Shown piece after piece: positions 1 to 10,121 of a stretch of DNA of 64,000 nucleotides. The translations under genes were made by a program, and so were the position numbers. Position 1 is the stretch's first letter. Each line of letters opens with the position of its first letter. The stretch covers positions 19,030,637-19,094,636 of the forward strand of contig OZ020515.1 of the NCBI GenBank assembly GCA_963971425.1, in the 5' to 3' direction. Below the pieces are notes generated by a model. The model was not told where the DNA came from. It did not search any database and saw only the letters and a list, made by a program, of their open reading frames with translations. The DNA comes from Bryoerythrophyllum caledonicum. Taxonomy: Eukaryota; Streptophyta; Bryopsida; Pottiales; Pottiaceae.

Positions 1-1080
1 GAACGCTTCGCAACTTTGCTAAAGGATCTGGGGTTGCACAAAGAGAATGAGTAACTGATTGCGTCCACATTCAAATAAGATGGTCCGTGAAGCCATATTG
101 CACCTGAATTATGTATTGATAGAATGAGTAGGGTCCTTCATGAAGCCATTTGGTTGCCTCATGGCTGGATACGACAAATCACAATGCAATCAAGCTTGCA
201 GTACTCCAAAAATATAATAATTTATAAAGTAATTCCATCCGGGAAACACGAAGCGGTAGGGTTGTCCATTGCTATTCTGACATGCTTGCCGTCGGCTCGT
301 CGTTTTTCAAAAGTGGTGCAGGTTATTACTATTGATTATTGAGTGTGAGCCAGAGTCAGGAATATGAAAGGAGAAAGTTACATTAATAGAGACTTTAGTG
401 TTGTTTCCATTCAAACTAAAGCCTGTCAAGATCCAAAATTTTGCATAAAGCTATTTCTCCCCTCCCCGTCGAAGGTACAAGAAGGGTTATATTTTGCACC
501 CTTGGGGTCCTTGCAATTGTGACAAGAAGTTTGTGATTTTTCTTACGAGGTTGTGTTGTTTAGGGAGTGGAGAAGACAGTAAAGTACTGAGTGTTGAGGA
601 TGACTAAGAACGCTAGACAAAGGAGAAGAGCAACTAAGTTTTCAAATCCTAAGCAAGTATGTGCTCAAAAGAATTGTCGAGAGCAGCAAGCAGTATTAGC
701 TTCCCAGAATACAGAAGTAGACATAGCAAAAACAACTGAGGAACTTAGGGATTTGCCTTCTATCGACAAAGGAGCTTTGTCATCCCGATCCAGCGTTCAA
801 GTATTTTATGATTGGTGTTCCTTTGTACTGTAGAATAAATGACTCATTTCAGTTGAATGGTAATATTGAATACCTAGGCTTCTCCCTTCCCATTTGCCGC
901 ATTCCGTTTCAGTGGCGGACCATGGGCCACGTCTGTAAACCCGGCGAATGCGTGCACTCGCTTAGTTGGGCTCCTTAAAGCTTCGGACTTAGGGTTAGGG
1001 AAAGTTTGGCTACGCGCCGGCCTTTGCAACGCCACTAAATCCCTCAAATCCCTTGGCTAGTTCGGATTTTCATTACAGCA
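1..1080. other. No recognised gene; possible 3' end of an ORF at 1-51
   Basis: The window opens in a frame that stays open for 16 codons and stops with TAA at about 52-54. This could be the tail of a gene whose body lies outside the window, but the peptide is too short to assign. A short basic ORF at 591-833 has no recognisable domain. From about 890 to 1080 the DNA becomes GC-richer and may be a leader or promoter for the repeat array that follows. I assign no function. Confidence 0.2.
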
Positions 1081-1086
1081 TCCTCC

Positions 1087-1914
1087 TCTTTCTGGACTGG
1101 GTGCGATCTTCAAGAAGTTGCCTGCGCACTACAGGTGCTCCCACCTCCACAGTTCGTCGAAGCAGGGGCCTTCGCCATCGAGGTAGGCTACTCAGTGCGT
1201 AGATTTTATATCATTCAGGATGACCCTCGGATCCGAGGGTCCTTCGGGCCACCCCAATTTTGAATAGCACCTCCCCATTTCGTGCATGAGCTCATGCTTG
1301 TGTGAGGCCTTGAGCGCATAGTCTCTCCTAATTTTGAGCTGTCAGTGGAGTTTGTATTGCACTCCGGGGGAAACGTCCAGGAAGTTGGTGGAGGACCGAA
1401 GCTGCTCCATCTCGACAGTTTGTCGAAGCAATTAGGGCCTTCGCCATCGAGGTAGGCTACTTTATGTTTTTTTTATCATTCGGGATGACCCTCGGATTCG
1501 AGGGTCCTTCGAGCCACCCTAATTTCTTGTAGCATCTCCTCAGTTTGTGCACGAGCTCACTTCCGTGTGAGGCCTTGGAGCGCGTAGATTCTCTTTATCT
1601 TCAGCTATTGGTGGAGCTTGTATTGCGCTCCGGGGGAAACGTCCAGGAAGTTGGTGGAGGACCGGAGCTGCTCCATCTCGACAGTTCGTCAAAGCAGGGG
1701 CCTTTGCCATCAAGTACTCTACTTTATGTTTTTTTTATATCATTCGGGATGACCCTCAGATCTCAGGGTCCTTCGGGCCACCCGGATTTCTTGTAGCACC
1801 TCCCCAGTTCGTGCACGAGCTCATGCTCGTGTGAGGCCTTGGAGCGCGTAGATTCTCCTTATCTTCAGCTCTTGGTGGAGCTTGTATTGCGCTCCGGGGG
1901 AAAGGAGAAAGTTG
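1087..1914 (+). repeat. Tandem ~265-bp repeat array with 18-bp palindrome, left part
   Basis: One partial and about three further units are visible. Each contains ACCCTCGGATCCGAGGGT or a variant (1223-1240 perfect; 1488-1505 and 1752-1769 with substitutions), giving a period of 264-265 bp. Each unit also ends in a segment like GCCATCGAGGTAGGCTAC, which reads as an exon end followed by a splice donor and a T-rich intron start. The array is broken at 1914 by element A and resumes at 9425. It ends immediately before the ParB-methyltransferase copy 1, so it may be a repeated leader exon and promoter unit of that gene. Confidence 0.85.
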
Positions 1915-4900
1915 GTAGATGTCGTAGTTTGTAGAGTCAGTATTCCTCCGGAATGCACTCAATTGCCACTAAGTACTTCCAAATTGAACCACTCCGGTTT
2001 CGTTCCCACAGAGATCTTTTTATCCTTTCAGATTATCCAAACCCACTAAGCTATTAATCACCTAGGTTAGTTATCATCTTCCGTAATGGCTCCGGATCCT
2101 TCCGGATTCCGGAACTCATACAAAGCTTGCCGGAACTAGTTTCCGGAAGGTATATACAGTTGTTTCCGGAAATGATTTTCGGAAATCAGGAGGGTAGTTT
2201 GATTTTTCTCTGTTCCTCCTCAGAGCGGCTTCCGGAAGGTTTAAACGAGTGACCGGAAGGCCACTGATCCTATTTTGTATAAGTGGCCGGATTCCCCACT
2301 GCCTTGTAACTTTAAGTGGTTAGACACCCACTGCCCTGGAGTTTATAGTGATCGGACAATCACTCTCCCTACTCTACTAACCGGTGATATGGTGTTGCTA
2401 CTGGACTTAAACTCTCACGACATCTAGAAGGCCTTCCGGATGCGGTCACACAGAAGTAAGTCCGGACTACAACGACGTTCCGGTAGCACTTTTGTAGCCC
2501 TCCGGAGAAAGTGATATAGTTTACTTAGGAGGACTCCATCTAGACTCACCTCGCAGGCTTTTCCTATCGTGGGGGTAAACTCCGGCTTTTGATCGGAATC
2601 CGGGTTCACACGGATTATTTCGTGCCCTAGAGACTACCAGGAATACCTCTGCAATATATCTCTTCCCCTCTTCGATTCTTCCGGACTCTGTAGGTGACCA
2701 GGAACACCTCTGCAATCTCCTCCAACTATTCCGGGCGCTCTCCTACTGGAGATCCAAGCCGGTTCACTCATAAGCGCAACAAATATCCCTCTCTTCAAAG
2801 AAACTTGCACAACATGTACTACAACAACGGACCTTGAACCTCACACGGAAAACAACTCTCTTCACAAGCACTAGGTAGCAAATCTAGTAATAGCTCCAAA
2901 ACATATTCCACGTGAAGGAAAAACAAGGCAATGAGTTTTCCAGAACTCATCTACTAAATACTTACAACTATTCCTAATCTTAGGCTAATCTGATCTACAA
3001 GAAATCCGGAGGATCTTATCCCTAAAAATCCCGAAAAGAGAATCTCAGATCCTATTTTCCCGTGTCCGGATTTTGGACATCCGAAAAGTATGCAAAATTC
3101 CGGAAGTTCACAAGTTTCCGGGAGTCTTAGCTTCCGGATTAAGTAGCCGGGTGCAAATCTGAGCCCCATCGTAAATCGCTACCTAGTCTCGATCACTAAG
3201 CTGCTGCTACTTCTAAATCTAAACCTATCTAACGGGGTGATCCAACGTTCTTGAATTGGGGACTGGTAGGCCTCGTAGAAGTCTCCGTCTTGGACTTGCC
3301 GGGCCTCCTCCGCTGGGGCGTAGTGGCTGCCGGAATCTCTTGTGATCTGGCTCCGGTGCTGCTGCCGGTGGAGTGGGATCGGTGGGGGTATCCACCAAAA
3401 TGGTCTCCGGAGCTTCAGAGAAGCCCTAGAACTGGGCTTTGGGACTCGGAGGATCCGTCGCCAAACGCCTAGCAAGCGGGGAGGTTGACTTCCGGCGGCT
3501 TGACGAAGGAGGAGTAGGTGCAGGCCGGATGGGTGAAGGGGTTTCGTTCGAACCCACCTCTGGTAGTAAATTCGTCTAGTGCTTTCCGGTACCGGTGTTC
3601 GGATTACCGGGAGGACTGGAGCTCATGTGTGCAACAGGCTCCGGTTGAGCCAGGTTCTCATTCTGTTTTCCGGAAGCCTCGGGATGCACGCTTGATGGTC
3701 CGGCTTCATCCGAGGATGTCCGAATACGGACCGGAACTACGAGGTCCTCCAGTGCTTGGGTGCTCCGGTTCTCCGGACCTTCCGTGGTCATGTTGGCCAC
3801 CAGTTCCTGCATTTTGTTCCATGTCTTCTCGATCTTCTTGCCGTGGTCGTGCAGAAACCGTATGATCTCGACCCTGTTGAGCTTGCTCTCCTTCTCCAGC
3901 TGACCTGTGAAGAGAAGACTCCGGTTGACAGTGTCAACCGGGAGTGCTAGTGGTACACGTACCTTTGTCAAGGCGTGGGCGGACGCGTTTGCTCGATCTT
4001 CGGCCTGCTTCAACTTCTTCCGGGATTCCGCCAACGCCGTAAACGTCTCGTCGCACTTGACCGCGAACTGATCTCGACACCGGATGATAGTAGCTTGCTG
4101 ATCTTCCAAGGCTCGGAGTCAGAGCGTGTTCTTCTGCAGTTCTTGGATTGCTGTCGGTATCTCCACAAAGTTCTCCACCTCCAACTCCTGCCGGATACCG
4201 TCAAGAATCTGCCCATGTCGTGCCTCGGATTGGCACACGATGGCCACACGCCAACCCGCATGTTGGATGAGCTCAAGTAGGTCGGGCCCGCCGAGTCCGA
4301 CGAGTTTCGGTGGCTCCGCCGGAAGAATGCGACCTTCACGTGGAGCTTGTCTAGCGTCTCCCTAAGGTTGACCACCTGTGGGCTGAATCGACGAAGAAGG
4401 TTCCGGCGTTGAGTCCCTTGGTACAGATCGGCTCCTCTTCCGGGGTTGCGGAACAGCCTTGGGTACGGAATCTTCAACGTCCTCCATACCTTCGTTGTCG
4501 GACACTGGCTCTGAACCGCCATAGTTCTCGATGTTCAGCACCAACTCGTACGCGTCTTGCTCGTCCGGGGTAAGCACGTCGTGTTGTGCGTAGAGATGAG
4601 TGAGATACGAGGGAAGTGGGGTGCCGGCCCTCTTCGACTTCTGGAGCCCTCTCACCATCCGGTTTATCATCTCGCTCACAAGCGAGGCCCAGTCTACGCT
4701 GAATTTTTCCCTCATCGACCCTAGAATGGTGGTGGCCCATTTAGACACCACCCGTTTAGGTTTTTCCGGGTGGAAGATGGGATTCATAAATCTTACCACA
4801 ATCTGCGCGTCTTCATGCCGGAGGTCGTCGGTGTTGTAGCCTTCCTTGGGGTCGGCTTGCTTCGTGAACTCGTCTCCGAGGATGTCATCGTTTCGCTCCG

Positions 4901-5088
4901 CTGTCTTGACGGTTCCGCTGCCGAACGAGTAGGTACGCTGCCACTCCGGAATACCCCAAGTTTCGGGGTGAGCTCGGATGGTGCCGTCGTATTGGTTGTC
5001 CGGTGCACCGAGCAGCTCCAGGACCACAACCAGTTTCGTTTCCTTCGCACCTCACGCCACGTCGAGCACTACTAGGAAAACAATAGAA

Positions 5089-5452
5089 ATATGACTACGG
5101 CCATATGACTACAAGCTCCTTTTGGTTGGAATGCAGTCAACAGTAACCACTTTGATGACTAAAATGGCTGTAGTCATCACATGACTATGATTCTAGTCAT
5201 ATTTTCTGGGGACCTCAATGGGAACTCCGTAGGGAACATATTCTTCCTGTTAAATTTCACGTGGGCAGCCATATGACTACGGCCATATGACTACAAGCTC
5301 CTTTTGGTTGGAATGCAGTCAACAGTAACCACTTTGATGACTAAAATGGCTGTAGTCATCACATGACTATGATTCTAGTCATATTTTTTGGGGACCTCAA
5401 TGGGAACTCCGTAGGGAACGTATTCTTCCTGTTAAATTTCGCGTGGGCAGCC
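5089..5452 (+). repeat. 182-bp tandem duplication in the CACTA subterminal region
   Basis: Two units, 5089-5270 and 5271-5452, each begin ATATGACTACGGCC and are almost identical. The same duplication is present, inverted, in the second copy at about 28.95-29.31 kb, so it predates that transposition. Each unit holds several ATGACTA motifs. Confidence 0.85.
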
Positions 5453-5559
5453 ATATGACTAGAATTAGTCGTTATGTGACTACGGTTTCGGGCAGCAATA
5501 TGACAATATATAGTCGTTATTTGACTATGCTTTTAGGCAGCCAATCGTAAGAGGGTTTT

Positions 5560-6240
5560 AGAGTGGGGCCTTTATGATTTTAATTCAAATTTATATACTT
5601 TTGTTTATGTTTGATCTATTCTTTCAATTTGACTTTTCTTTCTTCAATTTACACTCTTTTTGGAATTTATTTCGTTCCTTTAAGGTTTTAATCTTTCCTA
5701 TATTGTATTTTTTTTTTCTAATTTCGTTTTCTTTCTTTATTCAAATTTCGTTTATCTTTTTCATGTTTTTTCTCTACTCTATTTTTTCTTCATTCCATAT
5801 TTTCTTCCTCTTTCATTTTGTTCTGCCTTTCTACGGTTTCTTTTATTTTTTTTTATTGTTTTCGTTACTCCTCTTTTCATCTTTTATCACTTATTTCCTT
5901 CTCTCTCCTTCATTTCAGTTTTTTTCTCTATCTTCTTTGCCTTTATTTCTTATTTTTTCTTTTCTCTCCCATCTAATATTTTATTTATTTATTTATACTT
6001 TTTTTCCTTCTTCCTCTTATCTATTTTTTCCTCTTTCTTGTATTCTTCTTCTCCCTCTGGTCTCTCCCTCATCTTTTTATTTTCATTTTTGCTCTTTTTT
6101 TCCCTTCTCTTATTTATTTATTTATTTATTTATTTAGCTTTTAGTTTTTAAAGATTGTTATTATTATTATTTTTCTTTTTTCTTTTTTTTCAAATCTTAC
6201 TTCTGTTATTTTATTTTTCTTTTGACAAAGTTGTAAATAG
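5560..6240. repeat. Polypyrimidine tract and (TTTA)n inside CACTA element B
   Basis: About 650 bp consisting mainly of T and C on the plus strand, ending in a TTTA tetranucleotide run near 6109-6136. The inverted copy is at about 28.16-28.84 kb. It yields long open frames by composition alone. Confidence 0.8.
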
Positions 6241-7291
6241 AATTAGTGTTGCACAAGTTTAGGGTTGAATTAAAGACGTTAGACTTGGAGGTAAGTCCAA
6301 TTGTTTTATGGCAATGCTTTTGGCTTCCATTTATTTTTTCTAACATCATAGTTTTTTTTTAGTGAGTTCTCAATTCATTTAGTTATCACAATTATATCAA
6401 TTTCTTCAATCGAGAACACAAAACCATAACTTTTGTAAATTTATAACAATCAAATTTAGGAAAGATTGAAATAATTTGTTCTTGAAGTTTAAGGGCTAAG
6501 AGCTTGCAATCAATTTGTTTCTATTTTTGGTTTTTGAAGAGGGAGTTTTTGAAGAGGGAGAGACTATATTAACTATAAATTACTATCATGATTAGATTCA
6601 TTTAAAAAAAATTATAAAATTAAAAGAATTAATTTGCTTTACCAAGGGGTATTTTATGACAGTTTTGACCAAAAAAATGGTTGTTTCTTGAGGGATTAAT
6701 GTCAAAGGAAGTGAACCCAACATCCATTTGTTGTATTTAGGTCAAGTACTCATTTACAGAAATCTTCTAAATCCTCAACTCGGTCACTGATGCATTTCTT
6801 AGGAAGCATCCAAATATGTACAATTAGGTAAAGATGAAATACATGAATACATGTTGCAAAGGATTAAATATTTTTTAGCACTACAAAAGATTCAAAACAA
6901 TAGAGATCCAACATTAGCATAAGGAAGTATACAAAATTTAATCCAAATGTCCCGGAGACTAATCAAAACTTAAAAAGTCTGGAGAAGAAATTCTTCACTA
7001 TACAGAGTTGGAAATAAAATTAGGTATACTACATACTTTTTGCCAAGAATATCTAATATTATACACTCTACACTAATCATATAAAAGATTAAAAGACCTA
7101 GAACTTCCATCTAATTACACAATAAAGTAAATAGTTGACTACTAATAGTCATCATTGCAGTAAGCAATCAAAAAATATAGTCATTAATCAAGGAGATGTG
7201 ACTAGAATTAGTTATACATATTGAACAACTATGACTAAATGTAGTCATTATCTTTGTAAATTGATGACTATATTTAGTCATCAAGAAGAGA

Positions 7292-7400
7292 AAACCCTAA
7301 CTCTGATATCGCCGCCACCTAAACCCTAACTCTGATACCGCTGCCACCTAAACCCTAATTCTGACACCGCCGCCACCTGAACCCTAAACTTAGGACCGCC
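7292..7400 (+). repeat. 29-bp minisatellite with CCCTAA motifs in CACTA element B
   Basis: About four units begin at 7292, 7321, 7350 and 7379. Each has AAACCCTAA or a variant followed by CTGATACCGC-like sequence and CGCCACCT. AAACCCTA is a telobox-type motif common in plant promoters. The surrounding 7.3-7.9 kb is less AT-rich than the rest of the element and may be captured host DNA. I recognise no gene in it. Confidence 0.7.
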
Positions 7401-9424
7401 ATTTTAGTTGCCATCGCCATTTACTACCACGTTGGAGTTTGAGCAACTTCCTGCCATCAGTGCTTCTAGAGTCTTGAGTGTTTTGGAGTTGGGTGGTGTC
7501 TTGTGGTAATGTAGTGCGTGGTAGTATTGGAATGAGGAGGTTGGATTAATGTGTGTATTGTAGTGTTGGGTGGCTGTGAGGTGGTGGAGGCGAAGGATGT
7601 TGATGGAGGGATGTTTTGATTATCGCTAATGTGAGTCATTGGAATCTTGGATGTAGAGCTGGACGACTAAATCCAAAGAATGGCGTGAGCGATCGCAAGA
7701 TTTTGGGTAGGCCTAGGCGTATGTGCTGGCAAACACTATAGAGTGGAGGTTTTGGGTATGAACATGATGGTTTTGTGGGTATGGAGTTGTGGTGTGGGTT
7801 TTGTGAGGTGGGGTGGGAGGTGGTATTGGATCTGCGGTAGGTATTCATGATCTTGTTAATGGAGTGTAGGTGGTGAAATAGAGAGTGTTTTCTGAGTTGT
7901 AGTTGTGATGTTCAGGTGAAGAGGATGGCAATCACAAGCAACTATCGATCGAGGGTAGTTTAAGAAGCGGTAGAGTTCAGTGGTCACTTAGTCACTTACG
8001 CTCATGAACGTTTTGATTCTCATGACTATATGTAGTCATTAGTTGTAGTCAGATTTTTGAAAGCAACGACTACTCATAGTCAGATTATGAGCATTTTTGA
8101 CCAAAAATAAAGCTTTTATTCGGTCATATCATTGGGCAGATACTTGAATGTATGTGAACTTCTGACTACCAGTCGCTTGTTGTTACATATGACTAAGTCC
8201 AGTCATCCATGACTAGAATACACAGACATCACATCTCAAACACCTACTAGCAGATGTGAATGACTGACGAACCTTCACCAATATCTAAACCGAAAGAATG
8301 ACTAATTCTAGTCATCACAACCATATTATTCAACTACTGGTAGTCATATTATGACATCATTAAATTCCAGCATTTTAGTCATGTACTTGAAGAAGCTGAC
8401 TAAATGTAGTCAGTTGGTTCTGACTATCCTTAGTCATATACATATATGACTATTATTAGTCATGGAGTTGAATACGCTGACTAAATTTGCGTAGATGGTT
8501 CTGACTAGTCTTAGTCACATACATATGACTAAATATAGTCACATTTATCAGGCTGCCCAGAATTGAGGTCCCAAAAATCTTTTGGAAACGCGCCTGTGGG
8601 AACGCGTGCTCGCAGATCTGACTACGAAATTTGACTTGTCCGTTATGACTGGATTGAGGACTAAAATTGGTAGTAGTCATCACCCAGTCATATGTCGTTT
8701 TCTAGTCATAAAACCCAGTCATATTTCCACTGTTTTCCTAGTAGTGGAGCAGCCCGCGACAGCCTATGTTGGTAAGGTAATGTTCGGGGTCGGCCTTCTC
8801 CTTCGGGTCTGTCGGTATGATCGGAACCACTCTTTGTACCGCCGGCTGGGTTGTGTACCTCGAGTAGCTCGGCCAGTTTCTCCTTCCGCCATTTCTACGG
8901 AGATCCCTGACAATCTCTCCGGTACCACCTGCACGCACTGACTCACCAAACACCCTCTCTACTGGAAACACTTCCGTTTTAACGAAATCAGGAAGGTAAG
9001 AAGCAAAGGAGAAAGAAAGTGAGCAAGCCAAGAAGTGTGGTAAGTCAATTTTAGCTTCTTACTCTTATACTTTCGGCGGCATACGGATGGCCGTTACGGT
9101 CATGATGGCCGTTCCGGCTCCTAACCGTTTCCGGATCCGGGTGCCTTCCGACTCCGGTTTCTTCCGGATGGTTCTTTCCGGTTCTTGATATTTCCAGAAG
9201 GTTCCGGTGGTGAGGACTTCTTCTGGGCACAGGCCTCTTGGATTTTTATCATTCCATTAGAGCTTTTAAGGATCTAGTCTACCCCTTATTTGTCTTATTT
9301 GCTATTTCTCTCTGCTATGGTTTAAACCTACCTTTCTAACATTCTAATACTACAATTTTTTTTTGTTTTGCCGGATTTTTAGGTTAACTTCCGGAACCTT
9401 GTGGGAACGGATTCCCACAGTAGA

Positions 9425-10030
9425 GGACCGGAGCTGCTCCATCTCGACAGTTCGTTGAAGCAGGGGCCTTTGCCATCGAGGTAGGCTATTTTATGTTTTT
9501 TTTTTATCATTTGGGATGACCCTTGGATCCGAGGGTCCTGCGGGCCACCTCGATTTTTTGTCTTCCTCGCTCAGTTCGTACACGAGCTCATGCTCGTGTG
9601 AGGCCTTGGAGCGCGTAGTTTCTCCTGTTCTTGAGCTGTCGGTGGAGCTTGAGCGAAGCTCCGGGGGCAGTGTCCAGGAAGATGGTGGAGGACCGGAGCT
9701 GCTCCATCTCCAAAGTTCGTTGAAGCAGGGTACGTGCTCATCGAGGTAGGCTCCCTGAATTTGTTTTTTTGATCATTCAGGATCACCCTCGGATCCGAGG
9801 GTCCTTCGGGCCACCTCAATGTTTTGTCTTCCTCGCTCAGTTTGTGCACGAGCTCATGCTCGGGTCGACCCTCGGAGCGCAATTGGCATGCTATCAAGCC
9901 GCAGTCAGCTCAACAGAAGTGACGCCGCAGGTGCAATATTCAAGAAGTTCATTGCGCCCTTCTGCTGCTCCCACCTCCGCAATAGACATCTTGTAGAGGC
10001 CTTCGCTGTCAAGGTTTACTTGCTTGCTTG
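9425..10030 (+). repeat. Tandem ~265-bp repeat array with palindrome, right part
   Basis: The array continues after element A with palindromes at 9519-9536 and 9785-9802 (266 bp apart). The last unit ends GCTGTCAAGGTTTAC, a donor-like sequence aligning with the GAGGTAGGC of the other units. A splice-acceptor-like TTGATTACAG follows at about 10064-10073, and the first ATG of copy 1 is at 10122. This fits a leader exon plus intron. Confidence 0.8.
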
Positions 10031-10121
10031 AATTTTATCTTGCTCACTCTTGAATCTCGTTTGTTGATTACAGGCACAGGCGAGTCTGGAGCACTCACAG
10101 AGCGTAGGGGGCGGTGGAATT

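Larger units (their letters stand above)
5067..8746. mobile_element. Element B: non-autonomous CACTA (En/Spm) transposon
   Basis: It starts CACTACTAGGAAAACA and ends with the complement (TGTTTTCCTAGTAGTG), flanked by GAG at 5064-5066 and 8747-8749, the 3-bp duplication expected for this superfamily. Both ends are packed with ATGACTA/TAGTCAT motifs, the usual subterminal transposase-binding repeats. No transposase frame is visible; the long open frame at 5574-6137 is a T-rich tract encoding mostly Phe, Leu and Ser and is not a credible gene. The element sits inside the coding region of element A and has a near-identical inverted copy at 25654-29333. Confidence 0.92.
3576..9031 (-). pseudogene. 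Element A protein (A/C/D family), interrupted by a CACTA element
   Basis: Read on the minus strand. The N-terminal part lies at 9031-8750, the CACTA element follows, and the frame resumes at 5066. An open stretch of about 220 codons (5027-4362) matches the element C protein along its length: ELLG near the start, HPE-W, AERDD/AERND, NPIFHPEKPKR, ILGSMR, SVDWA, then YLTHxYA and PDEQ. A TAG at 4362-4364 and one TGA near 4134 precede a second open block (4109-3576). That block has a coiled-coil-like region, the conserved PVDTVNR and an IIRFLxDH segment. The central block resembles the putative plant transposon protein found in retroelement derivatives, but I am not certain. Similarity of two diverged copies suggests past selection on the protein. 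Confidence 0.6.
1920..9419 (-). mobile_element. Element A: TG...CA element with 5-bp target duplication, no visible LTRs
   Basis: Boundaries are TGTCGTAG at 1920 and TTCCCACA ending at 9419, flanked by GTAGA at 1915-1919 and 9420-9424. Removing the insert restores the 265-bp repeat array, which fixes the ends. Without the nested CACTA element it is about 3.82 kb. It shares ends, length and coding content with element C (21047-24859) and more distantly with D (30145-34255). The ends and the 5-bp duplication are those of LTR retrotransposons, but I see no long direct repeat at the two ends. The right end forms a hairpin, TGTGGGAA-4 nt-TTCCCACA. It could be a solo giant LTR, a large retrotransposon derivative, or something new. 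Confidence 0.75.

Noticed and set aside
5574..6137. 187-residue open frame, repeated at 28263-28826 on the other strand
   Set aside because: Encoded by a T-rich tract inside a CACTA element; almost only Phe, Leu, Ser and Ile. Open by composition, and identical in both copies only because the element copies are recent.
7292..7400. Interstitial telomere
   Set aside because: AAACCCTAA appears once per 29-bp unit with unrelated sequence between, so it is a minisatellite rather than a telomere repeat run.
1087..10030. CRISPR-like interpretation of regularly spaced palindromes
   Set aside because: Units are ~265-bp tandem repeats with near-identical spacers in eukaryotic DNA containing introns; not a CRISPR array.
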